This document shows positions 15,022 through 21,835 of a DNA stretch of 24,133 nt, piece after piece. The DNA comes from CAKUFA01 sp963646285. Lineage in GTDB: Bacteria; Bacillota; Clostridia; Christensenellales; Aristaeellaceae. The stretch covers positions 1 through 24,133 of the forward strand of contig CAVIWF010000040.1 in assembly GCA_963646285.1 (NCBI GenBank). The letters run 5' to 3'. A program made the translations under genes and the position numbers. How positions within the stretch are numbered: the stretch's first letter is position 1; the number at the start of each line of letters is the position of its first letter. The notes under the pieces were generated by a model. That model was given only the letters and a program-made list of their open reading frames with translations. It did not search any database and was not told the origin of the DNA.

Positions 15022-15978
15022 ATGGATTTTCTGGAGAAGCTGTCCCTGGCTGGTCTGGTTCCCGTCATCGCCATCAATGATGCAGAAGATGCTGTACCGC
15101 TGTGCAAGGCACTGAGCGACGGCGGTCTGCCCGTTGCTGAAATCACCTTCCGTACCGCTGCCGCTGAGGAAGCCATCCGTCGGGTGCACGAAGCCCTGCC
15201 GGACGTGCTGCTGTGCGCTGGCACTGTGCTGACCACCGAGCAGGTGGATCGTGCTGTGGCTGCCGGTGCTGCCGCCATCGTTTCCCCCGGCCTGAACCCC
15301 GAAGTGGTAAAGTACTGCCTGAGCAAGAACATCCCCGTCTGCCCCGGCACTGCCAATCCTTCCGACCTGGAAGTGGCACTGTCCCTGGGTCTGCACACGG
15401 TGAAGTTCTTCCCTGCTGAAGCCCTGGGCGGCCTGAAGCTGATCAAGGCCATGTCTGCCCCCTACGGCTCCATGAAGTTCATGCCCACCGGCGGCATCAA
15501 CGAGAACAACATGCTGGACTACCTGGCTAACCCCAAGGTACTGTGCTGCGGCGGCAGCTGGATGGTGCCCGGCGATGCTGTGGCTGCCAAGGATTGGGAT
15601 CGCATTACCGAGCTGACCCGTTCCGCTGTAAACAAGATGCTGGGTCTGGAGCTGCGCCATGTGGGCATCAACTCCGGCGATCCTGACACGGCCATGAAGG
15701 ATGCAGAGACCATCTGCAAGCTGCTGGGCTGGACGGTAAAGGACGGCAACAGCTCCACCTTCGCCGGCACTGGCTTCGAAATGATGAAGAAGCCCGGCCG
15801 CGGCAAGAATGGCCACATTGCCATTGCCTGCAACAACATCAAGCGTGCTAAGTGGCACCTGGAGCAGCGTGGTTTTGCCTTCGATGACAGCAGCGCTGTT
15901 GTGAAGGAAGGCAAGCTGATTGCCATCTACCTGAAGGATGAAATCGGCGGCTTCGCTTTCCATCTGGTGCAGAAGTAA
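15022..15978 (+). CDS. kdgA: KDPG/KHG aldolase with fused C-terminal VOC-like domain
   Basis: Residues 1-about 205 are a class I 2-keto-3-deoxy-6-phosphogluconate aldolase, splitting KDPG into pyruvate and glyceraldehyde-3-phosphate. E40 and R44 (AEITFRT), T68 (CAGTV) and the Schiff-base lysine K128 (HTVKFFPAEALGG) match the E. coli Eda pattern E45/R49/K133; MPTGGINENN and CCGGSWM complete the phosphate site. Bacterial Eda normally ends near 213 residues. Here residues about 208-318 add a glyoxalase/VOC-like domain (LRHVGINSGDPDTAM, GHIAIACNNIKRAKWHL, GGFAFHLVQ). Possible metal ligands H213 and H265 are kept, but the usual late Glu is not evident, so it may be non-catalytic. The gene lies 40 bp after iclR and 44 bp before kdgK. 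Codon use is strongly biased, suggesting high expression. Confidence 0.93.
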   Translation: MDFLEKLSLAGLVPVIAINDAEDAVPLCKALSDGGLPVAEITFRTAAAEEAIRRVHEALPDVLLCAGTVLTTEQVDRAVAAGAAAIVSPGLNPEVVKYCLSKNIPVCPGTANPSDLEVALSLGLHTVKFFPAEALGGLKLIKAMSAPYGSMKFMPTGGINENNMLDYLANPKVLCCGGSWMVPGDAVAAKDWDRITELTRSAVNKMLGLELRHVGINSGDPDTAMKDAETICKLLGWTVKDGNSSTFAGTGFEMMKKPGRGKNGHIAIACNNIKRAKWHLEQRGFAFDDSSAVVKEGKLIAIYLKDEIGGFAFHLVQK

Positions 15979-16022
15979 GTCATTCCCTCATTATTTGATC
16001 GGATCATAAGGAGGTTATTCCC

Positions 16023-17057
16023 ATGGCTAAGGTTGTTACTTTCGGTGAAATCATGCTCCGTCTGAAGTCCCCGGGATATGAGCGTTTCTTCCAGTCCCCC
16101 AGCCTCGAAGCTACCTTCGGCGGCGGCGAAGCCAACGTGTCCGTTTCTCTGGCCAACTACGGCATGGACACCGCTTTCGTTTCCGTGCTGCCCAAGAACG
16201 ACATCGGCGAAGCATGCATCCGTGAGCTGCGTGGCTTCGGCGTAGATGTCAGCAGCATCGTTCGCACCGATGGCCGCATGGGCATCTACTACCTGGAGAC
16301 CGGTGCTGTGCAGCGCCCCTCCAAGGTAATCTATGACCGTGCCGGCAGTGCGATTTGCAATGCCAAGGTGGGCGATATTGACTGGAAGAAGGCCTTCGAA
16401 GGCGCTACCTGGTTCCACCTGACCGGCATCACCCCCGCCATCAGCGAAGGCGCTGCAGAGCTGTCCCTGGAAGCTGTGAAGGCTGCCAAGGAAATGGGTC
16501 TGCACGTATCCTGCGACCTGAACTACCGCAAGAACCTGTGGAAGTATGGCAAGCGTGCCGATGAAGTAATGACCGAGCTGGTCAAGTATGTGGACACCGT
16601 TATCGCCAACGAGGAAGACTTCCAGAAGTCCCTGTGCCTGAGCGTTGAGTCCTCTGCCGCTGTGGAAGAGGGTCAGATCAATGTAGACAACTACAAGAAG
16701 ATCGCCGCCCTGGCCATGGAAAAGTATCCGAACATCAAGCGTGTTGCCATCACCCTGCGTGAAAGCAAGAGCGCCAACCACAACGACTGGAGCGCCTGCC
16801 TGTACAACGGTAAGGACTTCTTCCTCTCCCGCAAGTACGCCATCACCGACATCGTGGATCGTGTGGGCGGCGGCGACAGCTTCGGCGGCGGCCTGATCTA
16901 CGGCCTGAACACCTATGCTGACGAAAAGACTGCTCTGGAGTTCGCTGTGGCTGCTTCCTGCCTGAAGCACACCATCAACGGCGACTTCAACCGCGTGTCC
17001 GTTGCTGAGGTTGAGAGCCTGATGAAGGGTTCTGGCACCGGCCGCGTGCAGCGCTAA
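16023..17057 (+). CDS. kdgK: 2-keto-3-deoxygluconate kinase, PfkB family
   Basis: A 344-residue ribokinase/PfkB-family sugar kinase that phosphorylates 2-keto-3-deoxygluconate (KDG) with ATP to give KDPG, the substrate of the neighbouring aldolase. Visible signs are VVTFGEIMLRLKSPGYERF at the N-terminus, the substrate-site ATFGGGEANVSVSLANYG, the CDLNYRKNLW segment typical of KDG kinases, and the catalytic anion-hole motif GGGDSFGGG with base D285. The ATG at 16023 follows AAGGAGG. It is the last gene of the set and is closed by the terminator at 17100-17137. Together with kdgA it forms the lower uronate pathway. The specificity call rests on family pattern plus the adjacent aldolase. Confidence 0.94.
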   Translation: MAKVVTFGEIMLRLKSPGYERFFQSPSLEATFGGGEANVSVSLANYGMDTAFVSVLPKNDIGEACIRELRGFGVDVSSIVRTDGRMGIYYLETGAVQRPSKVIYDRAGSAICNAKVGDIDWKKAFEGATWFHLTGITPAISEGAAELSLEAVKAAKEMGLHVSCDLNYRKNLWKYGKRADEVMTELVKYVDTVIANEEDFQKSLCLSVESSAAVEEGQINVDNYKKIAALAMEKYPNIKRVAITLRESKSANHNDWSACLYNGKDFFLSRKYAITDIVDRVGGGDSFGGGLIYGLNTYADEKTALEFAVAASCLKHTINGDFNRVSVAEVESLMKGSGTGRVQR

Positions 17058-17099
17058 TCCTCCCCTGGCATTCAGCGATTTTCCTTCACATATCACAAG

Positions 17100-17137
17100 G
17101 CGCAGCCTCCATTTTGGAGGCTGCGCTCTTGCTTTTT
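17100..17137 (+). terminator. intrinsic terminator after kdgK
   Basis: An 11-bp perfect stem (17100-17110 with 17116-17126) with a 5-nt loop is followed by TCTTGCTTTTT. It also separates the converging exonuclease III gene, whose stop is at 17144. Confidence 0.9.
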
Positions 17138-17143
17138 GGAGTT

Positions 17144-17896
17144 TTATTCAATGACAAGCTCGACCGGGCAATGATCTGAGCCATAGATTTCAGGATGAAT
17201 GGAGGCACTTTGCAAGCGGGGTTTCAGTGCTTCCGAAACGAGGAAATAATCAATGCGCCATCCGGCATTATTGTCCCGGGCGTGGAACATGTAGGACCAC
17301 CAACTGTACGCCCCCGTTTCCTCCGGGTGGAAATAACGGAAGGTATCAATGAAGCCATTTTCCAGCAGTGCGGTCATCTTTCCCCGTTCGCTCAGGGTAA
17401 AGCCGGCGTTGTTTTGATTGGTCGCTGGATTCTTCAGGTCAATGGGCTGATGGGCCACATTCAGGTCCCCGCACAGAATCACCGGCTTGGTTTGTTCAAG
17501 GGTCTTCAAATAATGGAGGAAATCATCCTCCCAGCGCATACGGTAGCTGAGCCGTGTCAGTTCCCGCTTGCTGTTAGGGGTGTACACCGTCAGCAGGTAG
17601 AAATCCCCCATGTCCATGGTGATCACCCGGCCTTCGTGGTCGTGCTCCTCCACGCCCATGCCATAGGTAACCTGCAGGGGTTCCTGCCTGGTGAAGATGG
17701 CCGTACCGGAGTAGCCCTTCTTTTCCGCATAGTGCCAGTATTGATGGTAACCCGGCAGATCCAGTTCAACCTGCCCAGGCTGCACCTTCGTTTCCTGCAG
17801 GCAGAATACGTCCGCATCCAGCGAATTAAAGCTCTCCATAAAGCCCTTGCCCATGGCCGAGCGAATACCGTTAACATTCCAGGAAATCAGCTTCAT
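17144..17896 (-). CDS. exodeoxyribonuclease III (AP endonuclease)
   Basis: A 250-residue ExoIII/ExoA-type DNA repair enzyme that cuts 5' to abasic sites and degrades duplex DNA from 3' ends. The EEP-fold motifs are all present: SWNVNGIR (residues 5-12), LQETK with metal ligand E35, VYTPNS, CGDLNVAH, the family segment NNAGWRIDYFL and the terminal GSDHCPV with the catalytic Asp-His pair. The length is normal and complete. The start follows AAGGAA, and the gene has its own promoter at 17947-17976. It is a single-gene unit that converges with kdgK and is divergent from the CRISPR operon. Confidence 0.96.
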   Translation of the reverse strand: MKLISWNVNGIRSAMGKGFMESFNSLDADVFCLQETKVQPGQVELDLPGYHQYWHYAEKKGYSGTAIFTRQEPLQVTYGMGVEEHDHEGRVITMDMGDFYLLTVYTPNSKRELTRLSYRMRWEDDFLHYLKTLEQTKPVILCGDLNVAHQPIDLKNPATNQNNAGFTLSERGKMTALLENGFIDTFRYFHPEETGAYSWWSYMFHARDNNAGWRIDYFLVSEALKPRLQSASIHPEIYGSDHCPVELVIE

Positions 17897-17918
17897 TGTT
17901 CCGTTCCTTTACAGTAAA

Positions 17919-17945
17919 AGTCCGACAGCATCATGCCGCCGGACT
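17919..17945. repeat. inverted repeat AGTCCG/CGGACT at the exonuclease III start region
   Basis: Six-base arms at 17919-17924 and 17940-17945 sit at the predicted transcription start of the exonuclease III gene. It is a possible operator or leader hairpin, based on symmetry only. Confidence 0.3.
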
Positions 17946-17946
17946 C

Positions 17947-17976
17947 ATTATAGGGGATGTTCCTTCCAGGTGTCAA
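17947..17976 (-). promoter_or_regulatory. promoter of the exonuclease III gene
   Basis: On the minus strand a perfect TTGACA (17971-17976) and a perfect TATAAT (17947-17952) are 18 bp apart, giving a leader of about 45 nt. Confidence 0.8.
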
Positions 17977-18033
17977 CCGTTGCTCTGCCGTACGGTTCGT
18001 GTCAACTTGTTACGAGCCTGCAGAAATTAACGC

Positions 18034-18062
18034 TTGCCTTTATTTGCTTCGATGTTTATAAT
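18034..18062 (+). promoter_or_regulatory. promoter of the cas operon with long leader
   Basis: TTGCCT (18034-18039) and a perfect TATAAT (18057-18062) have a 17-bp spacer. The predicted start near 18069 leaves a leader of about 215 nt before cas5. In the 388-bp gap 17897-18284 I otherwise see only the exonuclease III promoter and a weaker TTGACT at 18184 without a good -10. No credible gene is present in it. Confidence 0.65.
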
Positions 18063-18284
18063 GATACTGTGGTTGTTAGCAGGTGCAGCTGACCATGAAG
18101 TATTGATCTATCACACGAATCGCCGGACGCTGGTACATCTCCACATATGTAAAGCGAAAGGTATATTCCCTGAGTTATCCGTATTGACTCGTTTTCAAAA
18201 AAATTCTAGTGAGCGCACAGAAGCTAACATGTGCATGAAGCAATGTCAGGGAGTAATGAATCAAGGAAGAAGGCGGAGATTCAT

Positions 18285-18947
18285 TTGAAGAGATATCATA
18301 TTTCGATGGAAGTCGCCGGTGATACCGCAATGTGGACGAGACCGGATACCGGAGATTCCCCGTGCAGCTACCCAGTGCCGACTTATTCTGCTGTGAAAGG
18401 ACTATTTGAAAGTATTTTGTGGGGGCCAGATGTTCTTGTAATACCGCAAAAAGTTGAACTGTGCTCTACACCGCATTTTCACTCATATGTAACGAATTAC
18501 GGAGGGCCGCTTCGAAAGAGTGATTCAATCAAAAAAGGCAACAACTATCAATTATTTGCAACCGTGCTGACGGATGTCTGTTATCGTCTTTATGCAGAAG
18601 TGATTCCAAATCCAAATAAAGAGCTGCTTCCGCAAAAGGCTCGTGAATGGGATCGTCGCACAACATCGCCCGGTCACGCCTACCAGGAAATCTTTAATCG
18701 CCGTTTATCACGTGGACAATCATTTGCCACACTTGCTCTTGGCTGGAGCGAATTTACGGTATCCTACTTTGGTCCGTTCCGTGATACAAGCCATGTTTGT
18801 ACTGAGCTTCCAGATATACATATTCCTTCCATGCTTCGTGGCGTGTTCCGGCCGGAGTATCAAACCGAGTATTGTCCTGTATATGATACGGATTTATGGA
18901 TTCATCAGGGTGTCCTTGAATATCCGAAAAGGAGTGGCTGGATGTGA
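18285..18947 (+). CDS. cas5: CRISPR-associated protein Cas5, type I-C-like
   Basis: A 220-residue RAMP-fold protein of the Cascade backbone. The N-terminus KRYHISMEVAGDTAMWTRPD and the following SYPVPTYSAVKGLFESILW match the Cas5c/Cas5d pattern (short beta strand, FTRPE-like turn, then S-A-x-G-hydrophobic helix). In subtype I-C, Cas5 itself cuts the crRNA precursor because there is no Cas6, and none is seen here. I could not place the catalytic Tyr/Lys/His with confidence. The start is set at TTG 18285, which has GGCGGAG upstream and leaves the usual family N-terminus; GTG 18231 or ATG 18243 would add 18 or 14 residues with no family match. The stop overlaps the cas8 start (GTGA). Base composition is more AT-rich than upstream. 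Confidence 0.87.
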   Translation: MKRYHISMEVAGDTAMWTRPDTGDSPCSYPVPTYSAVKGLFESILWGPDVLVIPQKVELCSTPHFHSYVTNYGGPLRKSDSIKKGNNYQLFATVLTDVCYRLYAEVIPNPNKELLPQKAREWDRRTTSPGHAYQEIFNRRLSRGQSFATLALGWSEFTVSYFGPFRDTSHVCTELPDIHIPSMLRGVFRPEYQTEYCPVYDTDLWIHQGVLEYPKRSGWM

Positions 18948-20515
18948 TCAATGAGCTGTTCGACCTTACGTCTGCCCTTGACAGCATACAGGTTCAAGCA
19001 CAGGGCTGGCACAGAAAATACAAACCCATTCCCAATATTCGTCCTGATGCACCTTGCGTCCGCATCACTGTTTCGGACGGAAAAATTGTTGATGTTTCAC
19101 TGATTAGTGCAGAACTCGGCAGGAGCCTGCGGAAATATGGTTCAAATCAAGGAAGTTACCCATGCATGAACCTGGCACCTCTGTATCGGATTGATGATGA
19201 AGCTACAAAGAAAGAACTGGCTGCACTCAGTAAATGTCCCGAGAAGATTGATGACGCTTGTCTTTGTAAAATGAAGTCATGGCGTACGAAAAACAATTGG
19301 ACACAGAAATTCCTTGGAAAATACAAAGTTTCTATGGTGAAAATTCCAGACGAATTATCCCAGACAGCCGTTCAATATCCCCTGCTTCAAACATTGCTTG
19401 CTGAAACAAAACGGTTTGTTTCGCCTTCTGTTTTGCATGCAGAACTTGAGCAATTCGCATGGGGAATGTTAGAACGAAGGGAACGGGTTTCATTAGCGTT
19501 AAAAGTACTTTTTTCCCAAGGGAAAGAAGACAAAACTGCAGAAGACGATTACGGATCATTGTCTGTCGCTTTTGATTCAGAAAAGCTGATTGGCGAAGGA
19601 ACTCCTGCAGTAAGCGAGAGGTTTGTTCATGAATTTAATGAGCATCTCATGAGAATAGATGACGATGACAACATGCGTTGTGATGCTGATTCAATAGATG
19701 CATTTGGGATTCCTTTCCATATGATTGAAGAGCCTATGCCAAGCGTTAAGCTTGATGGCGGATTTGATGTTACGCTTCGCACGATGTTTAAGGAACAGCG
19801 GTGTCAAAGCAGATACGGAAAGATTGAAAATGCAAGCTATCCGATTTCTCCACAAATGCGTAGGCGTCTTCAATCAGCACTCACCTGGATAGGAGATTCC
19901 CAGCTGAAGGATAAGACATGGATGAATACGAATGCAAAAGAGATTCTTTTCGTCTTTCCTTCGGTCATGCCAAAGGCACCGATCTCGTATACTGCATTGT
20001 TCGAAAGAAGTGAAAACGATGAGACAACGTTTTCCGAAAAAGCAAAGAAATTGATTCATGACCTTCAACAAGGAAAGGAACTCGGAACAGATACTTATCC
20101 GAAGCGAATTACAATTTTTGTTCTCCGAAAAATAGACAAGGCTCGCACAAAAATTGTCTATACATGCCAGACAGATCCGTATGAACTGGAAAAATACAGT
20201 GAAGAATGGACAGTAGGCTGCACCAATCTTCCGAGTTTTCCATTTGAAATGCCGGCTGTGCCTTATCCACTGGATGTTGCAGATACGCTGAATCGTTTTC
20301 TTGATCAAAAAGGGATAACCAAAAGCAATAAATTCAAGCTTTATCCACAATATCATGGAATTGAAATGCTGATGGATCCCGCCTTATCCGTCACTACCGA
20401 TTTACACCAATTAGCCGTGCACGCAATGCAAATTGGCGCCTCGTTGGGAAACTTGTGTGCAAATTTTTTTTGGAAAACGCTGCCTTCAAAAATGGAAAAG
20501 ATATGCTATCGCTGA
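18944..20515 (+). CDS. cas8: Cas8 large subunit (Cas8c/Csd1-like), frame-interrupted N-terminal part
   Basis: A 523-codon frame encoding most of the Cascade large subunit, which recognises the PAM and recruits Cas3. The N-terminal segment CVRITVSDGKIVDVSLIS, then YGSNQGSYPCMNLAPLYRI, resembles the divergent Csd1/Cas8c group; the call rests mainly on position between cas5 and cas7. The GTG start overlaps the cas5 stop by 4 nt, with AAGGAG upstream. The frame is cut short: after N507-F508-F509, at a T8 run (20464-20471), it leaves what looks like the true protein and ends 14 codons later in TGA. The expected continuation (LENAAFKNGKDMLSLMG...) is in the -1 frame. Joined, the product would be 676 residues. 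It is either a mutation or error, a programmed shift, or a real gene split. Confidence 0.82.
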   Translation: MINELFDLTSALDSIQVQAQGWHRKYKPIPNIRPDAPCVRITVSDGKIVDVSLISAELGRSLRKYGSNQGSYPCMNLAPLYRIDDEATKKELAALSKCPEKIDDACLCKMKSWRTKNNWTQKFLGKYKVSMVKIPDELSQTAVQYPLLQTLLAETKRFVSPSVLHAELEQFAWGMLERRERVSLALKVLFSQGKEDKTAEDDYGSLSVAFDSEKLIGEGTPAVSERFVHEFNEHLMRIDDDDNMRCDADSIDAFGIPFHMIEEPMPSVKLDGGFDVTLRTMFKEQRCQSRYGKIENASYPISPQMRRRLQSALTWIGDSQLKDKTWMNTNAKEILFVFPSVMPKAPISYTALFERSENDETTFSEKAKKLIHDLQQGKELGTDTYPKRITIFVLRKIDKARTKIVYTCQTDPYELEKYSEEWTVGCTNLPSFPFEMPAVPYPLDVADTLNRFLDQKGITKSNKFKLYPQYHGIEMLMDPALSVTTDLHQLAVHAMQIGASLGNLCANFFWKTLPSKMEKICYR

Positions 20516-20973
20516 TGGGTCTGCTCCTTTACCGCGAGCATATCGGAAAGGATCACTACATGGATAATTTACCGTATCTTTATGGTCAGCTGCTCAAGGC
20601 GGCGGATGAATTGCACGCACTGTATTGCCGTGTTGTGAGAGGAGAAGATTATCCGCCTCAGTTTGTAGGAAGCAGCCTGTTTCAAAGTGCAGCAGAAACG
20701 CCAGTACGGACAATGATGCTTTTGAGCCAGAGAATGATGCCGTACTATGCATGGGCAAAAAGCTACCGCCTGAAAGACCAGGAGGAAAGTTGGTGTGCCG
20801 GATGGCTGTATGCCATGTGTGAAAAAATCATGAGCAGATTGCAAAACAGCTGGGCCTCCAAAACACGCTTTACTGATGAAGAAAAAGTGCAGTTTTTCAT
20901 CGGTTACCTTGCAAAATTTCCCCAAAAAGAAGAAGTCAAATCAACGACTGAGGAAGAATCAGAAAATGAGTAA
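20455..20973 (+). CDS. C-terminal Cas8 segment / putative Cas11-like small subunit ORF
   Basis: This frame (GTG 20455, or more plausibly ATG 20503 or 20515 if translated alone) encodes 152-172 residues that continue Cas8 after the frame break. The content is helical: PYLYGQLLKAADELHALYC, PVRTMMLLSQRMMPYYAWAK, SWCAGWLYAMCEKIMSRLQ, and an acidic tail. In type I-C systems the C-terminal part of cas8c is also translated from an internal start as the small subunit Cas11c, and this ORF has a size and position suited to that. No strong ribosome binding site is seen (GGGAAA before GTG 20455; GGAAAAG close to ATG 20503). The stop overlaps the cas7 start by 8 nt (ATGAGTAA). It is intact over its length, arguing against long-term decay. 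Confidence 0.72.
   Translation: MCKFFLENAAFKNGKDMLSLMGLLLYREHIGKDHYMDNLPYLYGQLLKAADELHALYCRVVRGEDYPPQFVGSSLFQSAAETPVRTMMLLSQRMMPYYAWAKSYRLKDQEESWCAGWLYAMCEKIMSRLQNSWASKTRFTDEEKVQFFIGYLAKFPQKEEVKSTTEEESENE
20464..20471 (+). other. candidate -1 frameshift site, U_UUU_UUU in a T8 run
   Basis: In the cas8 frame the codons read AAT TTT TTT TGG, so 20464-20470 form the heptamer T_TTT_TTT in correct phase for -1 slippage. A one-base backward shift leads directly into the frame of the C-terminal ORF (TTG GAA AAC). A T8 run is also prone to polymerase slippage and to sequencing or assembly error. Confidence 0.55.
20500..20544 (+). other. predicted RNA hairpin over the internal start region
   Basis: GATATGCT (20500-20507) pairs perfectly with AGCATATC (20537-20544), with a further CGC/GCG pairing inside (20510-20512 with 20534-20536). 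It encloses ATG 20503 in the stem and ATG 20515 in the loop. It lies 29 nt past the slippery heptamer, farther than usual for a frameshift stimulator. Confidence 0.4.
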
Positions 20974-21835
20974 CGAGATTAAAAGAGCAACAGGGCTTTT
21001 GGTCATTGAAGTTGTTAATTCGAACCCCAATGGTGATCCGGATCGTGAAAGTGATCCGAGACAGCGTTCGAATGGCTGCGGAGAAATTTCTCCTGTTTCC
21101 TTCAAGCGCAAATTGCGCGACTTGCTGGATGACCACGACGCTCCTTTCTTCAAGGCGCTTCCCGAGAAATTTATTTGCAATGCGGAACGTTATTCCATTC
21201 TGGAGCATCGAGGAAGGGATAGGCAGCAAATTCACTCCGAGAGGGGTACGGATCCCACTAAATTCCTGGAAAGTGAATTTGCCTGCAAGTATTGGGATGC
21301 CCGGTTGTTCGGAAACACATTCCTTGAAGACGGCAGTAAAAAGGAGTTCATAAAAACTGGCGTTGTTCAATTCGGAATGGGCTTATCCATAGCACCGATT
21401 GAAATCATACGGCAAACAAATACAAACAAGGCAGGAGTACAGCAAGGGAAAAATGCCGGTATGGCACCCCTTGCCTATCGTGTTGTTGAACATGGCGTAT
21501 ATTGCATGCCGTTTTTTGTCAACCCGAATTATGCCAGCAAAAGTGGTTGCACTGCAGATGATGTTGAGCTGCTGAAGTTTTTGATTCCGCATGCATACGA
21601 ACAAAATCGCTCTGCAATTCGTCCTGATGTGCGTATCCGCCATGCATGGTACATTGAGCACAAAAGCATTCTTGGAAGTTGCCCGGAATATCTGCTGTTT
21701 GAGGCATTAACTCCTGCAAAACGAGAAAATGCCAGCGTTCCGTCTGAATCATGGACTGACTATGAGGATAAGAAAGGGTTGCCCGAGGACCTTCTTAATA
21801 GAGTAGAAAGCTGTATTGATTTGGTGAACATGTGA
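20966..21835 (+). CDS. cas7: Cas7 backbone protein (Csd2-like)
   Basis: A 289-residue RAMP protein that forms the crRNA-binding filament of Cascade, usually present in six or seven copies. The N-terminal signature GLLVIEVVNSNPNGDPDRE matches the Cas7/Csd2-Csh2 pattern (strand, then NPNGDPD). It continues with ISPVSFKRKLRDLLDDHD, CKYWDARLFGNTF, and VVQFGMGLSIAPIE, corresponding to the family D-x-R-x-F-G and G-x-V-Q-hydrophobic motifs. The start is ATG 20966, overlapping the previous stop, with GAGGA about 11 nt upstream; a longer frame from 20876 lies inside the preceding gene and is rejected. The stop forms TGATG with the cas3 start. Subtype I-C is favoured over I-B because no cas6 is present and the neighbours are I-C-like. 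Confidence 0.92.
   Translation: MSNEIKRATGLLVIEVVNSNPNGDPDRESDPRQRSNGCGEISPVSFKRKLRDLLDDHDAPFFKALPEKFICNAERYSILEHRGRDRQQIHSERGTDPTKFLESEFACKYWDARLFGNTFLEDGSKKEFIKTGVVQFGMGLSIAPIEIIRQTNTNKAGVQQGKNAGMAPLAYRVVEHGVYCMPFFVNPNYASKSGCTADDVELLKFLIPHAYEQNRSAIRPDVRIRHAWYIEHKSILGSCPEYLLFEALTPAKRENASVPSESWTDYEDKKGLPEDLLNRVESCIDLVNM

Noticed and set aside
15927..17096. 389-codon open frame on the minus strand
   Set aside because: Antisense to kdgK and crosses the gap to kdgA; no family motif.
18184..18212. second cas promoter from TTGACT at 18184
   Set aside because: No acceptable -10 box at 16-18 bp; the pair at 18034/18057 is far better.
18061..18288. 75-residue open frame before cas5
   Set aside because: Its ATG lies in the -10 box of the predicted cas promoter, no ribosome binding site precedes it, and the translation has no known pattern.
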